64,000 bases of DNA from Ehrlichia ruminantium str. Welgevonden (GTDB lineage Bacteria; Pseudomonadota; Alphaproteobacteria; Rickettsiales; Anaplasmataceae), in NCBI RefSeq assembly GCF_000026005.1, contig NC_005295.2, forward strand, positions 930,001 to 994,000. The letters run 5' to 3'. Positions 1 through 12,072 of the stretch are shown here, in pieces (position 1 is the first letter of the stretch; every line of letters starts with the position of its first letter). A model generated the notes under the pieces. It saw nothing but the letters and a program-made list of their open reading frames with translations. It was not told the origin of the DNA and made no database searches. Both the position numbers and the translations under genes were made by a program.

Positions 1-327
1 AATAAAACAACACAATTTATGAAATCTTATAAATTAGAATAAACTGTTCATTATATTTTAAAACACACTAATATAATAAAACAACCTCTCATGATAACAT
101 GTGAATACATCTACCATAGTTACAAAATTCCTAAACCAATTTCACAATCAAAACGACAAAAGATTAGAATAATAGAAATCACATATATTTATATTATATA
201 AATGCAATAATATATATAAAGTATCTATTTCTCTATAAAATAAAAATTAACATAATTCTTCACAGCAATATTATTGTATAAAAATATAAAATAGCTAATA
301 TAAACACTTACAGTTTTTATTATATTA
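1..327. other. AT-rich noncoding DNA, left edge
   Basis: This is the region between the window edge and the 3' end of the aminopeptidase gene. I see no open reading frame, RNA-like hairpin or strong repeat in it, only AT-rich low-complexity sequence. Confidence 0.6.
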
Positions 328-2046
328 TCACTTTATACTACGACACGAATTCCATAACCAATCTTTTACTTTCGCATTCAGATATGGAGCAACTGTTGTA
401 TATACAAAATCATGATATTTATTTATATAGTCAATTTCCTCTTTACTTAACATATCAACATTAATTAAGTTTAAATCTATAGGAACACATGTTAATTGTT
501 TAAATCTTAGAAATTTATCACAACATTTTTCAACATACATTAAATTTTCAATTCTTATTCCATATTCTCCATCTTTATAATACCCAGGTTCATTAGATAA
601 AATCATATTTGGCTGTAATATAATATTATTACCATAAGAAATAGCACAAGGACCTTCATGCACTGAAAGGAAACTTCCTACACCATGACCTGTACCATGC
701 TGATAATCAAGTCCACTTTTCCATAAATACTGCCTAGCCAATATATCCAACATTCCACCAGTAGTTTTTAAAGGAAAAACTGCCATTGCTATTGCTATAT
801 GACCTTTCAATACCAAAGTAAAATTAACAATCTGCTCATACGTAGGTTCACCTATTGCAATAGTACGTGTAACATCAGTTGTACCATCAAGATATTGCCC
901 ACCAGAATCTAATAAATATAGTCCATTTTTACAAATTAACTTATTTGTTTCATTATTTACTTTATAATGTATCACAGCCCCATTCTCTGCAAATCCAGAA
1001 ATCGTAGCAAAGCTATCTCCACAAAATAAATCCTGTTGTTGTCTAAACATTAACAACTGCGCTACAACATCTAATTCTGTAATTCTTGCATTATTACTCA
1101 ACTGAACATCTAACCAATACAGCAAATTAATCACAGCAACACCATCTCTAACATGTGCATTAACTGCACCAGAAATTTCAGTATTATTTTTTATAGATTT
1201 TATTATAAGACAAGCATCAAAATCTTTAACTAATACATCCTTCTGACTCAAGTGCTTAAAAATATTCATTGGAACAGTAGATGCATCTATCACTATTGAT
1301 TGTATAGATTCTAAAACACTAAACAACTCATCAACATGATATATTCTAATATATTCATACTCAAAATTAACTGATTCAACATTTTCAATAAATAAATCAA
1401 TTGTTCCATCTTTATACAAAATTGCACGGGATAACACAGAAGGATTAAAAACAAAATCTTTATTACGGATGTTTAATAACCATGAAATAACATCAGTATC
1501 TGTAATTAATGCTACATCCTTACCATGCAAACATTTTATAGCTTCACTAGCTTTCTCATAACCTGCAATTCCAGAATATTTTAAATCATGATCCACTATG
1601 TTTTGCGGCACATTGAAATCACGAACCCATAATTTATCAATTAAAATATCATCTATCGGCTTTAAAATAATATGATGATTTGTATATTTTTTTATATGAT
1701 TTAATGTAAATAGTTGAGCTTCATATCCTACTATAACACCTGCAGGTAAATTTCTCACACACCACTGCCAAGGTGTAATATCAGCAACATTGTGTATTTG
1801 ATAATAATTAAGATCCAACTCCTGTTGAGCCTGCAATGTATACCTACCATCAGTGAAGAAATGCTGTTTTTCCTGTTTTGATATTATTAAAGTAGCATTT
1901 GATCCAGAAAAACCACATAACCATCTTAATCTTTGTTTACTCTCATGTATATATTCTGACTGATACTCATCTGTATTATATAATAATAAAACATCAATCT
2001 CATATTCTGTAATTATACTAATTAAGCTGCTTAATCTATTTTCCAT
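328..2046 (-). CDS. pepP: Xaa-Pro aminopeptidase (M24B, aminopeptidase P type)
   Basis: A 572-residue cytosolic metallopeptidase that would remove N-terminal residues ahead of proline, probably recycling peptides taken from the host. Two creatinase-like N-terminal domains precede the pita-bread M24 catalytic domain. The expected di-metal ligands are visible: the Asp pair in LLDSGGQYLDGTTDVTRT, the His in HGTGHGVGSFLSVHEGP, and the Glu residues in SNEPGYY and IRIENL. The length fits the long three-domain form of the family. I chose the ATG at 2046 because an AGAGG ribosome-binding site lies just upstream; a GTG nine codons earlier lacks that support. The gene stands alone, with a tandem-repeat array upstream of it. 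Assignment to M24B is secure, but exact substrate preference is inferred. Confidence 0.93.
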   Translation of the reverse strand: MENRLSSLISIITEYEIDVLLLYNTDEYQSEYIHESKQRLRWLCGFSGSNATLIISKQEKQHFFTDGRYTLQAQQELDLNYYQIHNVADITPWQWCVRNLPAGVIVGYEAQLFTLNHIKKYTNHHIILKPIDDILIDKLWVRDFNVPQNIVDHDLKYSGIAGYEKASEAIKCLHGKDVALITDTDVISWLLNIRNKDFVFNPSVLSRAILYKDGTIDLFIENVESVNFEYEYIRIYHVDELFSVLESIQSIVIDASTVPMNIFKHLSQKDVLVKDFDACLIIKSIKNNTEISGAVNAHVRDGVAVINLLYWLDVQLSNNARITELDVVAQLLMFRQQQDLFCGDSFATISGFAENGAVIHYKVNNETNKLICKNGLYLLDSGGQYLDGTTDVTRTIAIGEPTYEQIVNFTLVLKGHIAIAMAVFPLKTTGGMLDILARQYLWKSGLDYQHGTGHGVGSFLSVHEGPCAISYGNNIILQPNMILSNEPGYYKDGEYGIRIENLMYVEKCCDKFLRFKQLTCVPIDLNLINVDMLSKEEIDYINKYHDFVYTTVAPYLNAKVKDWLWNSCRSIK

Positions 2047-4217
2047 AAAACCAAAACCTCTATTAGCAAACACCTAATACTCTTAAACAGATTTATGTTA
2101 CAAAATCAAAAACTAAAAGCTATCATGGTACAATATAATAGTTCTTGATAAATCATGAGCTATTAGTATATAACTAATACTCAAGAAACAAATTTAAACA
2201 TTTTAATAACCACTTTTCTCAATCACATACATTAAATATATTTCCACTTAATAATACAACATATTAAAATGTTACCTTAACCATCTACACATCTTTCTAA
2301 GCAATGTACATAATATTTAGTAGTATAGTTTTCTACAAATCATGAGCTATTACTATACAACTAACACTCAAGAAACAAATTTAAACATTTTAATAACCAC
2401 TTTTCCTATCACATACATTAAATATATTTCTAGTTAATAATACAACATATTAAAATGTTACCTTAACCATCTACACATCTTTCTAAGCAATGTACATAAT
2501 ATTTAGTAGTATAGTTTTCTACAAATTATGAGCTATTACTATACAACTAACACTCAAGAAACAAATTTAAACATTTTAATAACCACTTTTCCTATCACAT
2601 ACATTAAATATATTTCTAGTTAATAATACAACACATTAATAAAATGTTACCTTAACCATCTACACATTTTTCTAAGCAATGTATATAATATTTTAGGAGT
2701 ATAGTTTTCTACAAATCATGAGCTATTAGTATATCACTAATACTCAAGAAACAAATTTAAAATTTTAATAACCACTTTTCTTAATCACATACATTAAATA
2801 TATTTCCACTTAATAATACAACATATTAAAATGTTACCTCAACTCTTTACATATCTTTTTAAGCAATGTACATAATATTTTAGGAGTAATTTTTCCATAG
2901 CAAAATTATCATCCTACATTTTATATTAAAATATGAGTAACATGTTTAGTTATCAAACTTGCTACTACACTAATACACATATTAGACACATAAAAAAACT
3001 GTAATATCAGCTATGTATGGAACGAATATTAAGTTATTATAAACATACTCTGAATGTAATTTTATTATCAATAAATACCACCTAATTTTCACATGAGCTT
3101 ATCTTGTACTATATTAACTCACTGCATAACAATATAATCAATACCTAAACAACAAAAAATAATAAACCATAGCTTAGCTATATCAGGATCTCAATAACAT
3201 TTATCTTTATTAAAAAATGACCATTTATATATTAACTATAAAAATAAATTCTGATAGTATATGAATATTTAACTAGTTATCAAGCATACAGGTTATAATT
3301 TTATAAATATAAAACTTTAGCAAGTATTTAAAAGTCAACTTTTATAACAATCTCACTAAATACGTGTCTTTAAATTAAATATGATAAATATTTTCATATA
3401 TAAATATTCTATAACCTTAATAAAAATTAATAACTAATTTGCTAGCTACATATACAGTAAACCAAAATATACAACAGTACATCTGAATAAAAACTTATAC
3501 TAAAACTACCAGTGCTAATTTAGTGTTAAAAAGAAAAAAACACATATAATTCAATTATATATTATCTAAACGATTCTAATCTCAATATAAAATATTATTT
3601 AGTACTATTTACTCCCACATCAGAACTCTATAACAACTTATTTTTTTAAGAGAATTTATTCAAAAAATAACATTTTTATTCACTCTGGCTAAATCCACAA
3701 AACTTATATTACAAAGAGTTTTCGCATCAATATTTTTAACAAAATAAAAAAAGTATAAAATAGATTAATTATTACTCATTAGTATCTAAATCTTCTAATT
3801 TTGATATAATTCACTTAATCACTACTACAAAATCATTAAAATTATATTAAACAGATTTAAGAAAATAGCACCATTACCTGTCATTTAATTTCCTAAGTAC
3901 TATACTGACAATTTTCTGTTTATAGTTTCATACCTAAATATCTTCTAACCTTTATGATTCACAGATACATTGAAACTAACAATAACCAAATCAATAAATG
4001 CTTACTAAAATAAATTTGCATTAACATATATCAAATAATAAATAAAAAAGTACAAATAAAATTAATTATTACCTATAATCCGAATGTTCAAATACTTTAT
4101 ACAAAATATTAATTTAGTACCACCTATATCATATATAAACTGTATAAGAATTTATTCTTAAAAAAAATCCATCATAAAAACACTATTACTTAAATATTTA
4201 TTTTAATGTGCTACACT
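2047..4217. other. Long noncoding gap with a tandem array
   Basis: About 2.2 kb between the aminopeptidase start and the 3' end of the aspartic protease gene. The first part holds four tandem copies of a unit of about 187 bp, annotated separately. The rest (about 2.9-4.2 kb) is AT-rich sequence in which I recognise no gene, RNA or clear repeat. Confidence 0.6.
2148..2900. repeat. Tandem repeat array, 4 copies of about 186-190 bp
   Basis: Four direct copies begin near 2151, 2338, 2524 and 2714, each recognisable by AATCATGAGCTATTA (one copy has AATTATGAGC). Copies 2 and 3 are almost identical and the outer copies have diverged. No reading frame runs through the array. The size matches the intergenic repeats known to vary in copy number in E. 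ruminantium. Confidence 0.9.
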
Positions 4218-4739
4218 TCAATAAGTATTTAATACTAATGTATTACCACTCATATAAAAATTAAAATATTGTAAGAAACTCATTCCTAAAAGAGATGTAC
4301 GCATTGGAGCAACATTAACACTTGCTTTAACATCTTTAACAACAAACTTACCTATCTGCATCTCAGATATTTCAACATATAATGCTTTTATTGTCCCGTT
4401 AGCTGTATGATATGTTTTTTTTCGATTTAAATATTTTAAGTGATCTTTGATTTGCTTGGCATCCTCTGCAGAAAGCACAACATCAGTAGCTCCAGTATCA
4501 ACAAGAAACTTTATTGGAACTCCATGTATCTGTGCTGTTATATAAAAATGCCCATCTTTAGCACGATAAAATTCAGCACCTCCTTCCTTAGTATAATGAA
4601 TTTCATCCTGTGTAGTACCAAGATTAGAAAAAAATTTATTAAAGTACCTATTAGAAGTTAAATCATCGTTAGCATCTTTAAACAGCATAACTACAATTAT
4701 TAAACCCAACCAAAACAATATATATTTTACGTTTTGCAT
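4218..4739 (-). CDS. Membrane-anchored retropepsin-like aspartic protease
   Basis: A 173-residue protein with one N-terminal transmembrane segment (about residues 6-22) and a single retroviral-type aspartic protease domain facing the periplasm. The catalytic motif FLVDTGATDVVLS is intact, and the C-terminal LLGMSFLQYFNF matches the hydrophobic-Gly flap region of the TIGR02281/clan AA bacterial family. Such proteins act as dimers, since each chain supplies one catalytic Asp. I chose the ATG at 4739 because it places the membrane segment at the N-terminus; the upstream alternative adds only eight residues. The substrate is unknown. Related SpoVR- or perP-type functions cannot be assigned from sequence alone. 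Confidence 0.85.
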   Translation of the reverse strand: MQNVKYILFWLGLIIVVMLFKDANDDLTSNRYFNKFFSNLGTTQDEIHYTKEGGAEFYRAKDGHFYITAQIHGVPIKFLVDTGATDVVLSAEDAKQIKDHLKYLNRKKTYHTANGTIKALYVEISEMQIGKFVVKDVKASVNVAPMRTSLLGMSFLQYFNFYMSGNTLVLNTY

Positions 4740-4821
4740 AATAGATTCCAAAAAACCCACCAATTAATAATGATATATTGATAAACATATAAATTAATTA
4801 ACTGAAAGTATTTAAATGTAA

Positions 4822-5649
4822 TTAAAGATAAAAATTTCCACTACAAGCTTTGTTCCACTCTAATTTAAACTGTTGTAAATGTCTCTTTTGGCTTACATCT
4901 AAATATAACAACAGATCATCTATACTCTGATTATAACTTAACGTTGTAATTCTGCTTTGATGATGCATAACTCTCAAATATACTAGATAAGTATTGATAA
5001 CATCTGTTTCACAATAATCTCTAATTTCTGATATCTTATCATTATCATATAACTCAATAACTTTTGACCCATCTGTACCAAATTTTCCAGGAAAATTTAA
5101 AATCGAACATACCTCATTCATTTTTATCCTAGCAGAAGTACCAAAATCAGATAAATAATCCAATAAATCACAATGCCAATCAATACTATAACGTTGAAAG
5201 TAATTATTCCACTTATCTCCAACTTTATACAAACACCCTGCTTGTATCCCATATACCATTGCTCTATATTTCAACACTGGAAAATCAAAAGTACGCCCAT
5301 TAAATGACACAAATCTTGGCTTTAGAGATGAAGCATACTGAAAAAAACCCTTAAGCAGATCCTCTTCTGTAGAATCTATCTTTCCCCCAGAACGCACTTC
5401 TTGCAGGTGAAAAGATTCATATTCTCCTTCTTTCCTAATACTTGCTTTCAAAAAACTAATAGCAACTACCTTATGAAAAGGCTGTCGTAAAAAAGAGTTT
5501 TTACCATCTGTAATTTCAAGGTGATAATTTGCTAATGCCTCTCTTCTCTCAGTCACACCATGTACATCATCAAAATTATCTAAAAGATTAGTACAAACAT
5601 TCACATCTGGTACTGTTTCAATATCAAAAACTAACAAATTACTCAGCAT
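4822..5649 (-). CDS. Predicted 3'-5' exonuclease, PolB-exonuclease-like
   Basis: A 275-residue DnaQ-fold nuclease of the PolB-like exo2 type. Exo I is visible at the N-terminus ([11 protein letters not shown]), exo II in [17 protein letters not shown], and exo III in [17 protein letters not shown], so the four acidic metal ligands DE..D..D appear present. Proteins of this family are predicted single-strand 3'-5' exonucleases for DNA repair or processing, but few have been studied. The start codon lies inside the end of era (11-base overlap, same strand), so the two are probably co-transcribed and translationally coupled. No polymerase domain follows. Confidence 0.85.
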   Translation of the reverse strand: MLSNLLVFDIETVPDVNVCTNLLDNFDDVHGVTERREALANYHLEITDGKNSFLRQPFHKVVAISFLKASIRKEGEYESFHLQEVRSGGKIDSTEEDLLKGFFQYASSLKPRFVSFNGRTFDFPVLKYRAMVYGIQAGCLYKVGDKWNNYFQRYSIDWHCDLLDYLSDFGTSARIKMNEVCSILNFPGKFGTDGSKVIELYDNDKISEIRDYCETDVINTYLVYLRVMHHQSRITTLSYNQSIDDLLLYLDVSQKRHLQQFKLEWNKACSGNFYL

Positions 5650-6529
5650 ATCCTACACACTCATTTAAATGATTCTGCCAAAACTCTCGAACTTTTACAA
5701 ATAAAAAAAGATGTACTTTTACTTGAAGTATGTTTTCAAGATCAGATTTAGATTCCATACTAATTTTTTTCACCATTTCACCTTTCTTACCTAGAATGAT
5801 GGTCTTATGACTACCCTTAGTCACATATATAACTTGTTTAATAATTAAACTATTATCTTCCTTTTCTTCAACCAATTCAGTAACCACAGATAACGAATAC
5901 GGCAATTCATGACGTAAAGTTATAAATAACTTTTCACGTGTAATTTCAGCCATAAAAAACTTCAAAGGTGCATCACTAATCTGATCATCATTATATAACC
6001 AAGGACCATAAGGTGAAGTTTCACACAAATAATCTACTAATTTATCTATACCAATTCCATATAATGCAGAAATAGTAAAAGCCTTAGAAAATTTATATAA
6101 AGAATACATATATTCTATTACTTCACTAACTATCGATTGATGAACTATATCAATCTTGTTAAGAACCAAAATAGCATTAAGATTAGAATGTTTTATTCTA
6201 TCAATAATCTTTTTCAGATGCTGATTTAAATAGTTTTTTACATCAACTAATACTATTACATTTTCAATGCCCTTGAGAGACATCCATGCATGCTTAACTA
6301 AAAACTTTTCCAATTTTGTCTTTGGTGAAAATATACCCGGTGTATCTATAAATATCAACTGTACATTTTCATGATTTGAAACAGCATGCATCCTTACTCT
6401 TGTAGTTTGCACTTTTGGAGTAACCGCTGCAACCTTTTGCCCTACTAGTACATTAACTAATGTTGACTTACCTGCATTAGTTGCCCCAACTATAGCACTC
6501 ATAGAACATTTTCTACCTACATGATTCAT
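5639..6529 (-). CDS. era: GTPase Era, 30S ribosome maturation
   Basis: A 296-residue GTPase that binds the 3' end of 16S rRNA and helps mature the 30S subunit. The G domain shows G1 [10 protein letters not shown]2 TTRVR, G3 DTPG and G4 NKID. A C-terminal KH RNA-binding domain follows, with the GxxG-like loop in [12 protein letters not shown]. Length is typical. The chosen ATG gives the short N-terminal lead seen in alphaproteobacterial Era; an internal ATG nine codons later is possible but would cut close to the G1 strand. The gene overlaps the start of the downstream exonuclease gene. Confidence 0.97.
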   Translation of the reverse strand: MNHVGRKCSMSAIVGATNAGKSTLVNVLVGQKVAAVTPKVQTTRVRMHAVSNHENVQLIFIDTPGIFSPKTKLEKFLVKHAWMSLKGIENVIVLVDVKNYLNQHLKKIIDRIKHSNLNAILVLNKIDIVHQSIVSEVIEYMYSLYKFSKAFTISALYGIGIDKLVDYLCETSPYGPWLYNDDQISDAPLKFFMAEITREKLFITLRHELPYSLSVVTELVEEKEDNSLIIKQVIYVTKGSHKTIILGKKGEMVKKISMESKSDLENILQVKVHLFLFVKVREFWQNHLNECVGYAE

Positions 6530-7753
6530 ATTTTTCTGCTAGTACTAACTAATTAAACATACTTATACATCAGAAGACCTGTATCAAAATTATAACACAT
6601 AATTAAGATCACAATACAATTAGAAACTACTATTTATAGAATTACAAAAAGCCAAAACAGTAACTTACTTATACTATATATACTCTGGTATTACACATTA
6701 AAAACATATTCTATGCAATAAAATTTTTTAATAAATTAAAAATGTGTAACCCAATAAACAAAAAAACAATACAAACATTACTAAATATGTGTAGAAAACA
6801 TAACAATAAAACAATTATTATCTACAGAGTATATATTTAAAGTTTACCAATTAACATTGGTACTGACTACTTACAATTAGAACACTATAATTTTAACAAC
6901 ATTTTGCTATATGTATAAATTAAATACAAGTACTTACCATAAATACACTTTACAAAATAGAAACAAATAAAAATATTAACTTAAGCATAAATTCTTATAC
7001 TGAAATTTTCTTATAAACAGAAATAATTGCAATTTATAGAAGTGTACACATAAAAACTATAAAGTTCATAATAAAAAAAAGATTCACACAAAATAACATT
7101 AATACCAATATCTATATAGCTATATTAAACATAATATAAAATTCATTATTTATATAATTACAATAAAATGTTTAATAATTTATCAGGTTTTTATATAGAT
7201 AGTTACTTATTACTTTAAGTATATAAAATCTCAATATCCTTGATCTTTTACTAAAAAAAGATTTATGTAAAACCATTTAATATAAATAAATTTGTATCAT
7301 AACAATATGATACAAAGCTTACTAGCATTTAATTACATGTCATTACTTCAAATATTCAAGATTTACAAAGGTTTTATAGTTAAGTGATTTATCATCAATA
7401 CCAACATTAAAAAATCAAAATACTAGCAAAACTCTTATTACTAACTTTTATAATATAGTAACAACATTAATGCTTATGCTTTACCTTCTGATTAATAGAT
7501 AGAAAACTGATAACTATTTTACCTATAAGCTAAATGTCCATAAACCTTAGCAACATTCAACACTAATTAATTATCACTATATAAACAGCATTGATAAAAT
7601 ACATTTTTAGCTATCTAACTAGTTAAAAAAAAGGACCTTGACCTGCTTTATTTAAAAATATATGTATACCTAAATTACTATTAACTAATCTTTAAATAAC
7701 AAATATTCGTTACATGTAATATTAGTCTTATTTGTAACCAAAACACATCAACA
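6530..7753. other. AT-rich noncoding DNA between era and ffh
   Basis: About 1.2 kb containing no reading frame of note and no obvious tandem repeat or stable RNA-like structure. The era promoter must lie at its left end because era is transcribed away from it. I could not pick a convincing -35/-10 pair. Confidence 0.55.
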
Positions 7754-9106
7754 TTATTCATTGTTTTTCAGTAAATTCATAAAATTTACATCTTTAAATT
7801 TATTATAGTCAACCTTACTGAACTTATTCATTAAATTACTCATTTGATTAAATTGCTTGATTAACATATTAATTACATTAACTGGTACACCAGAACCTCT
7901 TGCAATTCTGGTTTTACGTGAACCATTTAATATCTTTGGGTTTGCTCTTTCCTTTTTCGTCATAGAATTCACAATAGCTATATATTGTTTTATTCTACTA
8001 TCATTAGCAATTCCAGCAACTTGACGTTTAACATCAGAACCAAAATTAGGCATAAACTTCAAAATATTACTAATACCACCAAGTTTATTTAAAGCTTTTA
8101 ACTGCTGAACTAAATCATTTAAATCAAACTTACCTTTCTGAGCTTTCTTCTGCATTTCATCTATAGCAGTTTTACCTACAACTTCAGTAGCTTTTTCTAC
8201 TAAAGATACAACATCACCCATATTCAATATTCTTCTAGCAATTCTATCCGGATAAAAATCATCTAAATCACTTAATTTTTCTCCAGTCGCAAGGAATTTA
8301 ATAGGAGTACCAGTAGACATCTTCATTGATAAAGCAGCACCACCTCTTGAATCACCATCAATACGAGTTAAAATTATACCTGTTATACCAATATTACTAT
8401 CAAACGATTTAACTACATTAACAGCATCTTGTCCTATCATAGCATCGGCAACCAAAATAACTTCACTTGGAGAAGTAATAGCTTTAATAGCCTTTAATTC
8501 CTCCATCATAATCTCATCTACGTGTAATCTTCCAGCTGTATCAAAAATTAAAACATTACAGTTACTTTCCTTAGCAACTGTAATTGCCCTCTTAGCTATA
8601 TCAACAGGTTGTTGCTTCTCAATAATAGGTAATGTCTTAACGTCTATCTGTTTCCCTAAAATTTCCAATTGAGTTTGAGCTGCAGGACGATATAAATCTA
8701 AAGATGCCATCAACACTTCTTTCTTTTTATTTTTAAGCCTTAATGCTAATTTTGCTGTAGTTGTAGTTTTACCAACACCTTGAAGACCTACCATCATAAT
8801 CACAGCAAAAGGTTTTGCAGAAAGATCTAGATCTCGTTTTTCAACCCCTAATATCTCAATTAAACAATCTTGTATTTTCTTTATTACCATCTGTGTGGGT
8901 AATACACCTTTTATTGTAGTTTCTCCAACTATTCTATCTTTTATATCATTAATAAAACTCTTAACTACAGACAACGCAACATCAGCCTCAAGTAAAGCTA
9001 CCTTAACCTCTTCCATAACAGAATCAAAATCCTCAGAAGAGATAACATGTTTACTCTGCATCTTCTGGAGAACTGCAGTTAAACTACTAGTTAAAGATTC
9101 AAACAT
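7754..9106 (-). CDS. ffh: Signal recognition particle protein Ffh (SRP54)
   Basis: A 450-residue SRP GTPase that binds 4.5S RNA and signal peptides of nascent membrane proteins and docks with FtsY. The N domain (about 1-90) precedes the G domain with P-loop GLQGVGKTTTTAKLA, DTAGRLH and the TRIDGDSRGGAALS segment. The C-terminal M domain carries the RNA-binding stretch IARGSGVPVNVINMLIKQF, and the Met-rich finger is present. Its start lies inside the 3' end of the upstream antiporter gene (16-base overlap), implying co-transcription. The SRP RNA gene is not recognisable in this window. Confidence 0.97.
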   Translation of the reverse strand: MFESLTSSLTAVLQKMQSKHVISSEDFDSVMEEVKVALLEADVALSVVKSFINDIKDRIVGETTIKGVLPTQMVIKKIQDCLIEILGVEKRDLDLSAKPFAVIMMVGLQGVGKTTTTAKLALRLKNKKKEVLMASLDLYRPAAQTQLEILGKQIDVKTLPIIEKQQPVDIAKRAITVAKESNCNVLIFDTAGRLHVDEIMMEELKAIKAITSPSEVILVADAMIGQDAVNVVKSFDSNIGITGIILTRIDGDSRGGAALSMKMSTGTPIKFLATGEKLSDLDDFYPDRIARRILNMGDVVSLVEKATEVVGKTAIDEMQKKAQKGKFDLNDLVQQLKALNKLGGISNILKFMPNFGSDVKRQVAGIANDSRIKQYIAIVNSMTKKERANPKILNGSRKTRIARGSGVPVNVINMLIKQFNQMSNLMNKFSKVDYNKFKDVNFMNLLKNNE

Positions 9107-10671
9107 AAATATACACTAACCATAATAATAATAAATAACATAGGTAATATTATAGCAAATCCTAAAGATTTCATATTTGATATGTTCACCACTTTTCCAT
9201 GAGTTTCACATAACAATAATGTACTACAATTCAACACATAACTTATTATGCTAACAATAATACCAGAAACATACAATAAAAAATCACCAATAAATAACAT
9301 AAAACGAGCTAACAAAATTCTGTAAAACCAATCTAATTCCATAGTAAAATTGATTCTTCCTTTAAAAAAGGAACAAAAACAAATAAATAACAGTATACTG
9401 CCAATTATTATACCACCCTGTAATATTACACTATGTAATTGTTCATAACTTAAATTATAGAAAAGATGATAACTTCCATACATTCCTAAAAAAATACAAA
9501 TCAATACTAGTACAACCATTGAGACTCTTGCACCAATATTTTGCTTCATCTGATTAAAAATAAAACCATCTCTCGGTTTAGAGATAAATACAAACCAAAA
9601 AAATTTTAGACCAACACTAACAAACAACAAAGTACTACATACTAAAAATAACTTACTCACTATTGCGTTAGTCATATCTGTAGTATCTATACTATGACTT
9701 ACAAGAAACTTAGATATAAAACCTGCTGTCCCAGGGAATGCTCCCATATTTAATATAGCAATCGCAGAACATATAGCCTCTAATGGCATCTTCTTTAATA
9801 ATCCACCAATTTCATTAAGATTAAATTTTCTAGTATTATTTATCACAGACATAGCAACTATAAACAATAAAGTTTGATATATCATAGACAACACTATCTG
9901 AAATACAATTATACTACGAACAGATACTCCACTACTATATGAAAAACCTACAGCAGTAATAACTAATCCCATTTGCCCAACTAAGTTGTAACAAAGTAAA
10001 CGCTTAATATTGTTTTCTAATATAGAAAAAACTATTCCATAAATAGCAGTTGTAATACCTAAAAACAATAATATCTCTTCCCCTTGAAAAAAAGATAGTA
10101 ACGCAAACGCCGCAACTTTAGTTGTAAAAACAGATAATACTATAATTCCATTATTAGCTGTTGAAGAATATGCATCAGGTACCCAAGATGACATAGGGAA
10201 AGATGCACAATTAATTAATATTCCTATTAACAAAAATAATTTACAATAGCTGTTATAATCTATAGATAATTCAACCACACTACCAGATGCACCAACTAAC
10301 AATAGTACTCCAGCAAAAAAATGAATATAAGAGTAATGTATAACCTGATGCATATTTTTTCCATTAGATCCAGTAGCAATTATCATAACTGCACTTAATG
10401 CCATAATTTCAAAAGAGATAACAAATTTTAGCAAACTTTCAGCAGAAATGGCTATTACACTACTTAAATAATACAAAATGTATAAAATTATCTCTTGCTT
10501 CTTTATTTGTGAAATATATAGAAAAATTAGAGTAATAATTAAAGAAAATACAAAAAATAACACTGTATTATAAAAATACAGACTGCTTTCTATCTTATAT
10601 AATAAATCACTCAATGTTATAGAAAATAAGTCAAAGAAACTCATAACTAAGTCAATAACATACTTACCCAT
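9091..10671 (-). CDS. mrpD: Mrp-type Na+/H+ antiporter subunit D-like protein
   Basis: A 526-residue polytopic membrane protein of the NuoL/M/N-MrpD proton-translocating family. It has many hydrophobic helices and the hallmark segment FPMSSWVPDAYSSTANNGI followed by FTTKVAAFALL, with the conserved transporter Lys and the ILENNIKRLLCYN loop. In Mrp complexes this subunit supplies a proton channel for cation/proton exchange across the inner membrane. Other Mrp subunits are encoded about 11 kb away (21.5-23.5 kb, same strand), so the complex is split. I chose the ATG at 10671; a GTG two codons earlier is an alternative. It could instead be a stand-alone NuoN/M paralogue, but the Mrp neighbours favour MrpD. 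Confidence 0.82.
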   Translation of the reverse strand: MGKYVIDLVMSFFDLFSITLSDLLYKIESSLYFYNTVLFFVFSLIITLIFLYISQIKKQEIILYILYYLSSVIAISAESLLKFVISFEIMALSAVMIIATGSNGKNMHQVIHYSYIHFFAGVLLLVGASGSVVELSIDYNSYCKLFLLIGILINCASFPMSSWVPDAYSSTANNGIIVLSVFTTKVAAFALLSFFQGEEILLFLGITTAIYGIVFSILENNIKRLLCYNLVGQMGLVITAVGFSYSSGVSVRSIIVFQIVLSMIYQTLLFIVAMSVINNTRKFNLNEIGGLLKKMPLEAICSAIAILNMGAFPGTAGFISKFLVSHSIDTTDMTNAIVSKLFLVCSTLLFVSVGLKFFWFVFISKPRDGFIFNQMKQNIGARVSMVVLVLICIFLGMYGSYHLFYNLSYEQLHSVILQGGIIIGSILLFICFCSFFKGRINFTMELDWFYRILLARFMLFIGDFLLYVSGIIVSIISYVLNCSTLLLCETHGKVVNISNMKSLGFAIILPMLFIIIMVSVYLCLNL

Positions 10672-10955
10672 AGTCACTCTATAGTACTATTACCTACTTC
10701 CATATATATCATACTAATACTAATTATTACATAGGCAACAAATAGCATTATAAATTATAATTTATATAAAGGAAAATATACCATATAAACACTAAAAGCA
10801 ATACATAACAGGTATTGTAACATTTTACTATCACATAATTAAATGTCATTGACTACATAATCTATTCAAGAAACTACAAACTCAACTAAAAAAAAATTTA
10901 AGTAAAAATAGGTACAGGCTTATTAAACTACCGATAACTGAAAACAATAACCCAT

Positions 10956-11875
10956 TCACATAAGTTGTAAGTATAATAATTACTATAAATTGAGAGTTGA
11001 CGTTTCATAACCATTCAAATAATAATATAATGTGCAAGATATATTGATTGATAAAAACCATATAATTTTAAAAATAAAGTCCAGCTAACCTTAACATCAA
11101 GTTGTAATAAATATTCTATAACCAAAATAATTTACATCTTTACATAGGTAGTTAGGTAATAATTATAATACAGTTTATAGTTGATGTTTCAATGATCAGT
11201 TAATAATATAACAATAACATATGTGGTATACATGATTAATAAAAACTATATAATTTTAAAAATAAAGTCCAGCTAACCTTAACATCATGGTTATAATAAA
11301 TATTCTATAACCAAAATAATTTACATCTTTACATAGGTAGTTAGGTAATAATTATAATACAGTTTATAGTTGATGTTTCAATGATCAGTTAATAATATAA
11401 CAATAACATATGTGGTATACATGATTAATAAAAACTATATAATTTTAAAAATAAAGTCCAGCTAACCTTAACATCATGGTTATAATAAATATTCTATAAC
11501 CAAAATAATTTACATCTTTACATAGGTAGTTAGGTAATAATTATAATACAGTTTATAGTTGATGTTTCAATGATCAGTTAATAATATAACAATAACATAT
11601 GTGGTATACATGATTGATAAAAACTATATAATTTTAAAAATGAAGTCCAGTTAACTTTAACATCAAGTTATAATAAATATTCTATAACCAAAATAATTTA
11701 CATCTTTACATAGGTAGTTATGTAATAATTATGATACAGTTTATAGTTGATGTTTCAATGATCAGTTAATAATATAACAATAACATATGTGGTATATATG
11801 ATCGATAAAAACTATATAATTTTAAAAATGAAGTCCAGTTAACTTTAACATCATGGTTATAATAAATATTGTGTA
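10956..11875. repeat. Tandem repeat array, 5 copies of about 189 bp
   Basis: Direct copies are marked by CATAGGTAGTTAGGTAATAA, starting at 11143, 11332, 11521 and 11709, with a more diverged copy before them from about 10956. Periods are 189, 189 and 188. Copies starting at 11143 and 11332 are nearly identical, which points to recent duplication. Each unit contains AAAGTCCAGYTAAC. No open frame spans it. Confidence 0.9.
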
Positions 11876-12072
11876 ATAAAAACAACTATAACGATAACTC
11901 AATAATACTTTAATATTTTATCCAATATAGCTTTATGAAATAATAACACTTATTTATACAGTTTATCCAGTATACATAGATATTATACTATCACATCAAA
12001 TTTTAATTTTTACTAAATAAAAAAATATTTATATCAGTAGTATACTAATTAGTGTATTATCAACAGATTACG

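Noticed and set aside
2148-2900. Possible CRISPR array at this and the other tandem arrays
   Set aside because: The units are 160-225 bp, contiguous, without unique spacers, and there are no cas genes in the window.
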